A stretch of DNA of 64,000 nt from Bombus terrestris (lineage: Eukaryota > Arthropoda > Insecta > Hymenoptera > Apidae). The DNA lies in the NCBI RefSeq assembly GCF_910591885.1, contig NC_063269.1, positions 7,254,001 through 7,318,000 on the forward strand, given 5' to 3'. Shown piece by piece: positions 48,010 through 59,800 of the stretch. Both the position numbers and the translations under genes were made by a program. The notes below the pieces were generated by a model. The model was not told where the DNA came from, ran no database searches, and was given only the letters and a program-made list of their open reading frames with translations. Every line of letters begins with the position of its first letter. Positions within the stretch are counted from its first letter, which is position 1.

Positions 48010-48509
48010 TGTAGTATCGTGGACGAAGAACCTGGGAAAATTATAAACAAGCGGTTGCGAAACGTGTGCGCGATGGGGCTAAGACAAAAGACGCGAGGCT
48101 AAGACAAAAGACAAGGGGTTGCTGAGAGACAAAAACGAATCAACAGTCATTGTGAATCGAGAAGTCAGAGAGTGCGAATTGCGTTGTCGAGAGAGTGTAA
48201 TCCTCGTGAGAGAGCGTTGGATCCGTGATGACGAGAGATGCAAATTAACTACCTAGTTGTCTTAATTATAATACGTTATTGTGATTAGTTCACGTTAAAC
48301 AGCCATTGTTTCCTGTTTAACCCCTTAACCTACGATTTACGTTCGAGAATTTTGAATTATCGCAGCCTTCGAGCCATGTGTGATACGTACTACGCACAAC
48401 TTGTGTGATACGTACTACGGGCTGCGCCCGTAGTTGTAGATTAAGGGGTTAACCGGCATCTGTTTAATCCATTTACCGTAAATAAACTAATTGTGGCAAA
48501 GATCCTACA
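48010..48509 (+). mobile_element. LTR-like repeat, copy split by a TTAA element
   Basis: Starts TGTAGTATCGTGG and ends GATCCTACA, with AATAAA about 28 bp before the end. Removing the insert at 48317-48452 leaves about 364 bp that matches 31267-31642 throughout. GAGGCTAAGACAAAAGAC is repeated in tandem near 48080-48120, where the other copy has one diverged unit. The short ends TGTAGTATC/GATCCTACA are inverted. No clear target duplication. Solo LTR is the preferred reading. Confidence 0.6.
48317..48452. mobile_element. 136 bp TTAA-target MITE nested in the LTR-like repeat
   Basis: TTAA at 48317-48320 and 48449-48452. The inner ends are CCCCTTAACCTACGA and, reverse-complemented from the right, CCCCTTAATCTACAA, so 13 of 15 positions match. 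The sister repeat at 31267-31642 has no such insert at the same point. Internally TGTGTGATACGTACTACG occurs twice (48377 and 48402, 25 bp apart). CTACGGGC TGC GCCCGTAG at 48415-48433 is a perfect 8 bp stem. TTAA target and C-run ends fit a piggyBac-type mobiliser, in a family different from the 2300 and 8992 elements. Confidence 0.85.
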
Positions 48510-49621
48510 ATATTTATATATTAAATCACTTTGCATAAGCGAATCACAGGAGGAAACATTTAGAATTTTAAATCAGTGAGATAGCCACAAGAGAATGTTA
48601 CCTATGAGAAACGTTTGGAAGAGAACCTTGCTGATTTCAAGGGTTCAATTCGATATTCCTGTTCCATGCTAAGTCGCACAGAGTGCGCGATAACACTTAT
48701 TTGATAAATACGCTTTGAGAATTGAGTTGGATTGAATACAGTCAGGTAATGGAAACGCTTAAAGGCACTTTGTGAAACTGTTACATGTAAGATTGTAAAG
48801 CGTACTGCGCGTTTGCAACTTGGCCATTGTGTAGCTTCGATTTAATGAATGTTTCACAAACGATCCGCTCTCTCTCTCACACACACAATCAGACCGGATT
48901 ATGTTCTTGGATCCGCGTTAACGTTTCCCGATTCACCGGCTTCGATATCACAAATCGAATTGCAGAGTAGATGGTGCTTGAGATATCTGCGTGATTTAAA
49001 CTATCACTTCTTGTATGGATCGTATCTAAAATACGATGACGAAACGTGTATCGGAGTAAGAGACAGCAGAGGAATCAGTTTCAGAGTTTCTTTCTTCGGG
49101 ATTTTAGGATTCTAGGATTGCGTTCGAACTTTGGAAAAAATCCAATCGTTCTCTTGACATTCGGTTCGTTATCGTGAAAGAAAGTGTTAAGATACTGACT
49201 TTCGTTAAATCGTTACAGGCTCTTGTTGCTCGTTACTCGTGAAAACGTACGTATTTCAACTGACGATATGATAATGAACTGTGTTCTCGTTTAACTCCTT
49301 GAGGCTTCGTTCCCCTGGCAAATGGATTAAGTTACAGCAACGTAATCTTTTTTCCATGCGTATATTACACTTTTGTATACATCGTTAATATTCAGCTGTA
49401 TTTGATAAATTCTGTCCAAGCGTTTGTCAACAGTGACATTATTTAAATCCACGACTGATATTCACGTAAATAGAATGAAATTATTAAGGCTAAGCGACAC
49501 GTAAATGAACTTTTAATAAATAGAAAATATCACAGCGTGCAATTAAAAAAGATACTTTTGTCTGAAGACTTGACACTACCGAAGAATATTGCAAGTGGAC
49601 ATACCTTGAGCGTGTGGTCCG
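48510..49621. other. AT-rich noncoding DNA, no gene seen
   Basis: A short CT/CA run lies near 48868-48889. No frame was recognised. Confidence 0.45.
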
Positions 49622-49724
49622 AATAATAGTAATAATAATAATAATAATAGTAGTTGTAATAATAATAATAATAGTGATAATGGTAATGATAATGGTGATA
49701 ATAATAATAATAATAATAATAATA
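49622..49724. repeat. AAT microsatellite with ATG-type variants
   Basis: About 100 bp of AAT/ATA units, with GTAATGATAATGGTGATAA variants in the middle. Poly-Ile and poly-Tyr frames on the minus strand come from this run. Confidence 0.95.
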
Positions 49725-50109
49725 GCGCGAGGAATAGCAATCATGGGAGTATAAGGAATCCAATTTCATACAGTTGGAATTTCAGGCACGTTTGACAGCT
49801 TAGGAATCTCAAAGGCAAAGAAAAATCAAAACTCCTGGAAATAATATAGGAAATATCGTCCTAACGTTAAAATGGACCACAAAGGCTTGTTAAATTCAGC
49901 TTCATTATCAAATCAAATCGCAAAGTGTCCATCTTCGCGAAATTGATTTTGAAATAAGAAATTAAGACGGTAAATTTTATCGAATTGACAAAGTGATTGG
50001 TCGTAATTCGAAGAATAACGGAATTAAATTAAAGTTATATGATCGTATACTGATGTCATCTGTAATGAGATAAGCTCTCGTTAATGTATCAGTTTGTTAT
50101 ACGTAATAA
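49725..50109. other. AT-rich noncoding DNA
   Basis: Nothing recognisable between the microsatellite and the next element. Confidence 0.4.
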
Positions 50110-50641
50110 TACAGGGTGGTTGGTAACTGGTGGTACAAGCGGAAAGTAATCATAAAATCATTCGCTTGACTTTTATTTATAGAGCCATATTAAATCAATT
50201 GTCTATTCTGAAGAAATCGCAAGTTGCGAGCAATTGAAGGAAAAGATTATCGTAGCCTTTCGTACTTTAAAACAATCGAATACGTTAGAAAGTGTTCGTA
50301 GAAATTTAATTAGAAGAGCAGAAGTATGTGTACGCAGAATGGGCAACATTTTCAGCAATTTTTGTAATAATAAACTTTATGATTACTTCGTATTATTTCA
50401 TTACGTATTCCTAATTTTCCGTTACGGCAAAAACAAACTTAATCCATCGAGACAGCAATCTACAGTGAGATCCATTATAACGAGACGTGATAAAGTGCAC
50501 GCGTACCGAGCGAAAGTTCAAAGTCGATTTTCTCGAAAACAAAGCCTCAAACGAAAAATTTTTACTCTATATTTTCGACTCCTTTTTTCGCGTAGAATCA
50601 CCCCCTTTCCGCTTGTACCACCAGTTACCAACCACCCTGTA
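50110..50641. mobile_element. TA-target DNA element with perfect 35 bp inverted ends
   Basis: TA at 50110-50111 and 50640-50641. The 35 bp at 50112-50146 (CAGGGTGGTTGGTAACTGG and onward) are an exact reverse complement of 50605-50639. The 458 bp interior is not palindromic and carries an unrecognised plus frame (50234-50644) that reads into the right end. It does not look like transposase. Identical ends suggest recent activity. I have seen similar CAGGGTGGTTGGTAACTGG repeats described as abundant in bee genomes, but cannot verify that here. Confidence 0.88.
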
Positions 50642-50654
50642 TGAAAAAATATAA

Positions 50655-50872
50655 TATTAGGTCGTCCAAAAAGTGTCTTTCTTTCGCAAACGTGTTTTTT
50701 ACAACAGTGCACCTTCATACAAACGTGAAACCAAGTCTGTGAAATGTCGCGGTGTTTATCTCAACAGAACAAAACAAATCGTACGTAATTCGACAAAATA
50801 ATATAAACCAAAAAACGATGTGCGTCTATCATTTCCTCGTAAAACGAAAAAAACTTTTCGGACAACCTGATA
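50655..50872. mobile_element. mariner-type MITE, asymmetric form, copy 4
   Basis: TA at 50655-50656 and 50871-50872 flanks ends of the TTAGGTCGTCC / GGACAACCTGA kind. The interior (GTTTTTTACAACAGTGCACC, ACAAACGTGAAACC) matches the 61444 copy closely. It starts 13 bp after the 50110-50641 element. Confidence 0.88.
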
Positions 50873-53800
50873 TAATAAAATTTTGAGTAAAAGTCTGAAT
50901 GTTACTCTTAGAAATATCTTCGCAAATATATTTTTGTAAGGCAACAAAAATACGAGATGCTCCTTTTATCGCATATAAACAAACAACGAGAACGTCAGAG
51001 TTTCGATAATCGCGACAATTTGAACGATCCAAGCTGAAATGTCAGCTTCCGATTGTCGAATAAAATTTAACGTGCGACCATGTAATATTATGTCAGATGA
51101 GAATCAAATCTGCCAGATTATACATATATATATTGATCGATCAATATTTGATATTTCCTGCGCTTAATGAAATTCAATGTAAAATATACATCGACGACAG
51201 TAATTATCGGAACCCATATCTTTCGAATAGACAGATAACAATAGAACAGTCAGAGGATAATGGATGGAACAATGGTAATGGAATATTTATCGCGTTACAA
51301 CTATCTCATTATACGACATTACAGTCGATCACTGCATGAATATTGATGTGGATCGTAATTTCATTTCATATAAGGCAATTGACAGTTATATCGATTCCGC
51401 GGTATGCTCTGCATGCAATACGAAGAAACTTTTTGTCGGGTTACGATCATATGAAAATTAGTGTGATACAGGGAGAATTTACGATTTGTATTTCGATATT
51501 AACACATTCGCTGCCGCTCACCTGAATTTGCGTCATTTTAAATTTCCTTTCTGATTATCGCTAACGTGTGAATCCACGTCATTCCCAGTAAATATCTCAC
51601 TTTCCATATCAATTTCGCCAGATACCTCAAAATAGATACCTTTGTTGTATCAATTTTCCCTCAAATCGTAAATAAAATGTTTATAAATCTCGAAACATCG
51701 TTCGAAGAAGTACGAACGCTATATCATATTTAACTCGAAGGTGACAGAGATCCAAAGCAGGAAGGAAGGTCAAGGTTCGCGCGAGATGTACACAAAAAGG
51801 ATGCCTGGCGTCGTAGAAACCAAAGCACCCGAAATATGCGAACGACATTGCTACGATATTCGAAGGAGTAGAAATATTTGGTAAGAACGAGTCGGCACAG
51901 CGTAGAATCAAGTTCGGGTGTTGGAGGTTGGCTGGCAGATCGACGAAACAGGAGATTCCGTTTAAGAGGCAGCGAATACGGGTCAACAGGCTGCAGCGAT
52001 CTCTCCGCTTCCTTCTTCTCGTCTATATCACGCTATCTTGATAAGTATCCTCTTCCTCGACTGCCGGTGAGAGACGGTATGAATACACGAACATAAAACG
52101 CGATTCATCGCGAAATACTCGCGTGGCTTCGCACAATGGATTATCGGCGAAAGCGGCAAAGCGTGCGCAACGCGATGAATAAAGCGATGCTGCTGCGATT
52201 TCCTTGCCGTGGGAAACCCCCGGCGGAGATCTCCCCTTTTCTATAATTGCAGCGTATCCTTACGTTGAAATCTTGCGAATCAGACGTGCTTGGTCGCAAG
52301 TTTATTTCGTTTGCGTTTGTCATTTACGATCGCAACGATTGCCAGCTGATTAGCTGCGACTGCTTTGGGTCGAACAACACGCACGAACAAAGGCTCTGGT
52401 ACTTTGAGGCACATGGAAACCTACGTTTTCGGCATCTGAAAGTTAGTATCCTAATGCCTTGCAGCGAGAAACAATGATCTTGGTACAGTTGCAGGAATTA
52501 CCTTTGGACCTACGGTTTAACCCTCGGGCGACTGTGGTGGATTTGTCTCGATCCAATGTCACGTTTGCCAAAGCGACGTATGTAAAAATTATACTTTTTT
52601 CCAAGCTGGATTATGTTATAGATAAATACTGTTTATTTATATTTTGCTACCAATTTGCTCATATTTACGATGTATTAAAAAATTAACGTAGAAAGATATT
52701 GATTTTTATTTTCGTATATTTTTTCAAAAAATCCATTGTGAGAATTGAAAACAGTGAGTTTTGTAAACAGAGGATCATACACGAAAGTATCGTAAAAACG
52801 AGGAGTATACAAATTGCACGCAGAACGATCCATTACTGTACTCCGCGTCGATAGACCTGGGATTTTAAAGCGAGTTTCGAACCAGCAATTTTTGGTTCCA
52901 AGTGTTCGATTCGTATTAGGATGTTGAATAAGTTGGTCCCGATGAGTCCATACTCTAATGTGTAATTTATAAATATATAATTATATAACTTATAATGTGT
53001 TTTATGAATACGGAAGAATAAACGTTTGAGACGACCAAAATAATTATGCAGTTTCGTGGCTTCTTCCAATTTTAGATATTTGTCTCCATTTTCATAATTT
53101 TCGATTTGAGTTTGATTTTAACGAGGAAGAATAATTTGTTGCCTTGAAGGCGAACAACTTTTTAAACCGTACAAGTACTTTCGTTTTTACACGTTTCTGG
53201 TCTTATCGATTTACCTATTTGATAATTAAGCGAATTCAATTAAAGAGATATTACAACTTTATCCATTTGTACAAAACAGAAGAGAATAATAATAATTCTA
53301 ATAATAAGTCGAAATAGCAAGTGATTTGTCGAACCGGGGCCAAGTAATTGAAATCGAGGAAAATCGTTAATACCGAAGTTGTTGATAGTGATATCGGTGT
53401 TTTATTATTAAAAGTACGAATTCCGACCGGTGCAATTAAAAAGCCGACACGCCGAATTGATTTTTACATTACACACGTGTAGCTACACTTTTTCATATTT
53501 TATTTTATTTATTTATCGCTGCAGTATTTTATTACTCTTCCATCGCACATCCATCGTAGACAGTTTATTCGCGGCAATTATAGATTCTCGCTGTTCAAAT
53601 AAAACAGATGAGAAACCGTAATAAACTATAATTTCATTCCCATGAGTAAACAAAATTTCTGTTATATACAGTGAGTTAAAAAGAAACATAGATCGACGTT
53701 AGAAATGGGAATAAGTTGAAGGAAGGAGAAGACGCGAATGGGAAGGCCGCTTATGCGGAACAATGAGCCTCTAATACCAGCATCAGAGGCTCCTATTACA

Positions 53801-55262
53801 ATCAACCGCGTTATTGTCCTATGCCGTGGGCCACTGAGCTGAACCTGGAAAAGGCGGTCGAGATTAACGAACGAACCTCGCCACCGTGGAATTAACGAAC
53901 ACAGACGCTCCTTTACCTGCAACGGATTGCATACACGAACAGCCAGTGCCACGATCGGCCTGTCTAAACTCCAATCGTTTGGATAGCAAGCGAATCGGTC
54001 CAACACTTTGCATTTTACGATAGTATAGGTGGACTTTGCGATTAACGGTTCTACTCTCCTTAGTTGAAATATCCTGTCAATCGCTCTAAAACAACCGGAA
54101 AAATTGAAAAAAACTTTTTTTCTTTCTTATGGAATTTTTGTGTTTCCTTCGATTCAACGTATTTTATCGTTATCGAGATGTTCGATGTTAATTTTTAATT
54201 AACCAAGGATCGAGGAATTGCATATTTGGAGCTTAAGCTTTCACGATGATCGATGGACGTCGTGCCTTTGGTTCTTCGTTACGCGTATTTCACTTGCTCG
54301 AGGAGACCTGAAGTTTCAGATTTCAGGTGCCCAGTCTCGTACGAATGCTAATTTCAAAATGTTTCCTGTTACACGCGCAATATATTCATCAAAGGTATCT
54401 ACAAGTATCTGAATAGTTTCGCGAGCCTGTATACAAACTCTTGCAGTTTTATCGGATTTTGATCCTTTTATGAAAAATTGAGAAATTCAAAAATGTACAA
54501 AATACACGTGATACAGGGGAATATAAAGAATATCGAGAGCGAAGCAGCTGTTACAATCTCTCCTAAGTGAAATCAATCTTTATATTTTTGTTATTATATT
54601 ACACAAATAGTTATGTTAGTAAAAATATGAAATTTCGTAAAAATATATTACAACAAATTTATCAAAGTGTCCGGATGCTTCCCAGGCGGTAGCGTGTAAG
54701 TCTGTTCCACGACTTTCTTGCCGACCTTAGTGAAAGTAATAATACACGCGCGGAGATGTAAAAAGAAAACAAAAAACAAAAAGAAAGGTAATTACGAAAT
54801 AAAAGGGAACGAGTCGGAGCTTCTGGAAAGTTCGAAAATTTGGTTAGACCGTTCTAACGACGCGACAGGAGAGCGGCTGTCCCTCGAACGAAGGTTCGAA
54901 TTGCAAACGCGAGTAGCAGTAGCTGCGGTAAGTGCAGCTCCGCAGCAATTACCAGCCATTAAGCAGATAATTCGATCCTCGGAGAGAACACGGAGGACGT
55001 CCTCAAGGGTCGTGCCTTCGTCCTCTAACCAGTCATATCAACGACTAATTGCCGACGCTGGGAAAAAAGCGTCCGTAGATTGCCGTCTCTGAAGACTGGC
55101 CGGAGCATTTCGAATGAAAGAAATTGCTCCACAGATATAGAGCAGCTGTATAAAGTAGCTTCGCTCGTTAGACAATACGAAATAGGCGCTTGAATTCGCC
55201 AAAACATCCTCCTCCAACGATTAAACGTTTCTTTTTGACATTTCTTGCATTAATTTAAGATT
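50873..55262. other. noncoding DNA, no gene seen
   Basis: AT-rich with more CpG-rich parts near 51880-52320, 53700-54010 and 54800-55090. The frame near 52459-52686 ends its non-repetitive part at ACGTATGTAAAA, which resembles a splice donor, but no matching acceptor or family was recognised. The 54718-55092 frame has no in-frame ATG. Confidence 0.45.
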
Positions 55263-55682
55263 TGTAGCGGCACAGCAGTCAGTGCTGTTGTTTTGCCTCA
55301 GGACATTGACTCAGCAGAAATGTAACGATAGACAAACTCCAAGCAAAACAATCTCGCCGCTACGTGCAATCGTCGAATGAAGACGAATTCAAATTTTCCG
55401 ACTTCTCCAGTATAAATAAACTGGACGTTAAACGACACACAGTATCACACAGTATCGTACGGTATCTACACAGTACCTCTGAGTATCTCCGAGTATCACG
55501 AGTATCTAACAGCACTTACAATATCTTCGAGTGTCTATCGAGTTACGCGATTTTATTTTGCGATTTATACTTTGTACTAACGTCTGTATATTAATTAATT
55601 ATTCTAAATATATTCGACGGTTTCAACAACGAGCAATCTCGTCATTAAACCACACGTACCAACGTCCTCCTCGCATAAACAT
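55263..55682 (+). repeat. LTR-like unit with TATA box, start-site motif and AGTATC array
   Basis: Starts TGTAGCGGCACAGCAG. TATAAATA lies at 55411-55418 and CACAGTATC with an initiator-type A at 55441, exactly 30 bp downstream. Seven AGTATC-like words follow from 55441 to 55506. TGACTCAGCA near 55308 fits an AP-1/Maf-type site. A possible end is CATAAACA near 55682, but it has no counterpart in the window, so boundaries are uncertain. It could be a solo LTR or a standalone promoter. Confidence 0.35.
55411..55445 (+). promoter_or_regulatory. TATA box and initiator at canonical spacing
   Basis: TATAAATA with its first T at 55411 and the A of CACAGT at 55441 are 30 bp apart, the spacing typical of insect RNA polymerase II core promoters. 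This is the best-supported promoter candidate in the window by spacing alone. Confidence 0.45.
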
Positions 55683-56470
55683 CTACAGATTATACCGAGT
55701 TGTCAATCGGCTACATATTTCCTCGCGTTTCGTAATATTATTCGTTTCGCGTGGGTATCGTAACGTTTGTTCGAATGTGTGTCCCATCGAACTTGGTATT
55801 CGTCGATAAGGAATGTTGCTGTGATCGTGAAAGTTGTTCAAGTGTTGTATTTTTCGTTCAGAGATATTCGAAGTTTCGAGTTTCGCGCATCAATTGAATT
55901 CCGCTTAACGACGTTCGCAACTACCAGCTCCATCTAACGGTTCGATGTTCACTACTTTGGAAAAATAGTTTCCCGTCATTGTTACGTAAATGTATGCCAT
56001 AAATGATAAATTCGTTAGTTTGAAATCTTTGACTTGGGGTACTTTCGTAATTACCGACGCCTGCGATAAAATTGAAGAGGTAAGGAATTAGATGAATTTT
56101 TCAACAGCTGAGTTTCGCATCACATTGCGCGTAATGAAACTTACATAATTATTACGAGGAAAGATTTCCTCTTCAAAAACTACTTTACGATGATGTTTGA
56201 AAGTTAAACATTTGCTGTTCCGCTTCTGTTGCTCGTAATGGTTCCTCCCTTGCCAGCTACTGATGCGTTCACTCAATATTGGCCTTCGTAATAATCCGAT
56301 AACTCTCAAATATCACGATATAACTTTTAATTATACGACTACACAAGTTTCCAATTAACAAACAATCCGATTAATTGGTTAAGAACGCTTCGGTCAATAA
56401 GCTGATGGAAAACACCAGCAAGAACAGAAGCTGTACGATTCGTCGTTTTAACGACGCCTGATACTCACAT
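55683..56470. other. noncoding DNA, no gene seen
   Basis: Nothing recognisable. Confidence 0.4.
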
Positions 56471-56818
56471 CAACGATATCCAAACTTCTCACGATTTGAT
56501 CGTAAACATCCCAAAGACAGTGCCGCGATACCATTCTACCATTACACATCTTAAAATCACTCCACAAATCTTCCCGATATTCGCTACAAACACCCTTTAA
56601 GCGTATTTATACGAACGTATCAAACAAACACGCGACACCACAATATCCAAACGTGTCACGATTTTATCGTAAACATGCCAACAACAATGCTGCCATACCA
56701 TCCTACCATTACCCGTCATAAAATCACTCCACAAATCTTCCCGATATTCACCACAAATACCCTTTACACGTATTTATACGAAGGTAACAAACAAACACGC
56801 GACACTACTCTCCGCTTT
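56471..56818. repeat. 167 bp tandem duplication
   Basis: ATATCCAAAC starts at 56476 and again at 56643, giving a period of 167 bp. Shared blocks include AAAATCACTCCACAAATCTT, TTCCCGATATTC and CAAACAAACACGCGACAC in both copies. The copies differ at a modest number of positions, so the duplication is old but clear. No coding role. Confidence 0.9.
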
Positions 56819-59800
56819 TCTCTGTCCAACGCATCGAAATCTTAGTCACGAACAGGGTGGTGTTTATATCGTATTGTACGATCCCGATGGTACCAGCGAG
56901 GTTGTCGACATCGGCGTTTCATACAGCACGTGTCCAGTCGTAAAATACACTTTTAATTCGCCGACAGACTGTGATATTCGACCTGGTTTCCACTTGGTGC
57001 GAAGGCGGAACGCGTAACAGAAGGAAGATCGTAAAGGGTTGAAAAAAAAAAAGAACGCGTGTATCCGATGGGTCGTGAAACGACGACCGAGACAGGCCAC
57101 CGGTTTTGGTGCGTTAGTTAAATTACTGAAATAAATCAGGGCCATTGTTGCACGCTGGCGTTGTTTTACGATTTGACCGAAAATACGGGCGAGCGCGTAC
57201 AGCGTGTCCAGTCGGCCGTGTTCGGAAGAGCGCGTAATTAATATACAGCTAGGTGGTTGTGGGCTGGCGAAGAGCAGCAGAAAGCGAGAGGAACAACGGG
57301 ATTTGTACATCGGTACGATTATGCGACAAATTACACCGGCAGTGAGAACCGCTTCGTTCGCTGGCTACGCTCGTATCTTCGTGATGCTGGGAATTAAACG
57401 AAAAAAAAAAAAGAAATAAAAAATAAAATAAAACAGAACAAAAGGGAATGTAACGAAGCGACACGGGAGGAGAAAGAAATTTCGTTAGCACAATTCTCGT
57501 CTTGCGCGAGACGCGACAGCCCAACACGTTTTCAGCTGATCAGCGAGTCCAGGAGAAAATGAACGAATACTTGACGAAGTGACGCTCTCGTCGGTGAAAC
57601 GAATCCGCGGCGGAAAAATTCTATTGTTTGGAAGTTGACCGTGTTTTAATTACGCTTTAGCGAGCCACAGCTTTTTTGCTGCTGCTCCGTAGCTGTATAA
57701 CGTCATTGTCGCATGAATCTGTTTGTCGACTGCGAGTTTATAATTGGCGACAACTACGCCACACCGCTGGATCAATGGATTCGTTGGAAATTACGTTTCG
57801 CTCGGAATTTTATAACGGTGTTTGAAGGCACACCTGTTTGCGCGCGTGTGTGTGGAATTTAATTCGTCGAAATTGGAGAATCGACTATTTAACGTCGATA
57901 GATAAGTATTGAAATTTGTGGAAAAGTTGTACTAAGTTTGTTATGCTTATATTCATATTATACATGGCTTATGTTGCTTACTTTTCTTTCTCAGCTTATG
58001 TTAATACCTCGATATTGTTATACGTACTCGTGTATGACGTAATTTATTAATTCCTCTTTCATGGAAATGTTGGACTTCCTATTGAGATTAAGGAGCTCGT
58101 AACAAATACAAACTTTGCCAATGTCTGTGTTGTACAGGGAAGACGAAACAACAGGCTTTAATTTATAATATTTTTTAACGAAATATATGCACGGAAAAGA
58201 GAACATGGATTACGCGGAAGCTAGAAAAAATAAGCCATTTAGCCACGATGGCAACTTTCATAATATTTTATCGAACGTCATGTTCGACATTAGCAAGAAG
58301 CATCGAAAAATACCGGTTATAAAAATCATCCGTAATATACTCGAACGTGTTCCATTCATTTTGATAACAATACCGTTCTGTCAACTAAATAGATATTCGA
58401 TCGTTTAATTCTTTTTAGCGAACAGCAATTTTTCCAATTTTCCAGTCTACTATTAAAAAGAAATAACGATATCCGATAATTCAGAGGCTACTACAAATTT
58501 AATCATCTTTTTGATAAATGCATTGGCCGAATCCAAAAGCTATATGAAATTTGCACAGATTTTTCCTCGTAAATTCCGCCGTCCGTAAATTCAATAAACA
58601 TTTAATCGGGCAAAAAACGAGCGATCACGTTCGAATCATTCGTCGATTAATCAACGACTAATCGACACGGTGGCAAAAATGATTTTATTCTCGGATTACA
58701 CACTGAGAGCCGGTGCTCGCCAACTTTTCGAGATGTCTATTTGCACTTTAGGTTCGACAGTTAAGAAACTCTTGGACGAACACTGTGAAACGGTACTTAA
58801 ATTGTTTCAGGAGTGGCCGGAAGAAGGACGGCCGGCGCAAGTAGTCTGCAGGAAAGCTTCTTCAAACTTGAAATCCGCCACAGGGTCCATGTCGCTGACG
58901 TCGTTCAATTTTCTTCGATCTGACCGTCAAACCTTCCAAGTAAAGACGAAACGTTAGTTGCTGACGTTGACTGTCTATCGTCTGTTCCTTCGAGCGTTTA
59001 TTTACAGCGAACCAAGCAATTGACGAGGAAATTTCGAAAATTCCCGTATGACGTCGTTTTATGCGTAACAAGGTATCTTGTTAATACGTACAGAGGATAT
59101 TTCATTTATCTTAGATGCTTTTATCAATAAAAAAAAAAAGTTGTGTCAGGATAAAGTTAATCGGTTGAGAGTAGGAAGCAACTCGTAACTTGTGATTTTC
59201 AAGAAGCTAACTTTTCCAAAGTTATCACCACGTTGACTTGTTTTTCCAAACTGCATCGCTCGCCACTCGCTCCATAACGTGGTTAGTTTGAACGTGTCTT
59301 ATAAATTCACTATCCTCTTGTTCTCCTAATTATTCAAAGGAATTTTGTTAAAATTGGTTGTAGTAAAAATAGACGCTTGAAAGTCTTCTGGCCAGCTATT
59401 CTCCGCCACGTTGTACAAATATATCGTTTCATGGCGTGTAAAGTGAATAGAAAATATTTTAAAGCATTCGCTGGTTTTCTGTCCGTTCTGTACGTGTCTA
59501 ACGTCGTGCACGCGTAACAATAAATAAACGCGAAAGAAAGAAAAAGAAAATGGAGGGAGCACGTTCAGCAAGAGGTAGAGCTACACGATCGGAATTATTC
59601 GATTACAGAATCGACAAATCGTGACGACCGCAGCGTCAACGTTGTTAACAGGGCACAGTATGGAATGGATTAATCGAGCGTGTTACACGTTTACACGATG
59701 AACCGGATTGCAGCAAACCAACGACAAACGGTGATTTCTAGTAACGACCAGCTTCGGCATTACGTTTCCACGTGAAACCCGAAAACCATGTGCCTCGCGC

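Noticed and set aside
49490..49769. Poly-Ile and poly-Tyr frames
   Set aside because: Translation of the AAT microsatellite.
52459..52686. Frame followed by a splice-donor-like ACGTATGTAAAA
   Set aside because: GTATGT occurs by chance often in AT-rich DNA, and no acceptor or partner exon was found.
54718..55092. 124-codon Lys/Arg-rich frame
   Set aside because: Contains no in-frame ATG and begins in an A-rich run.
58679..58957. Frame of about 92 codons with fair start context and balanced composition
   Set aside because: The least unlikely coding frame here, but with no family, splice signal or conservation evidence it cannot be called. A protein search or transcript read would decide.
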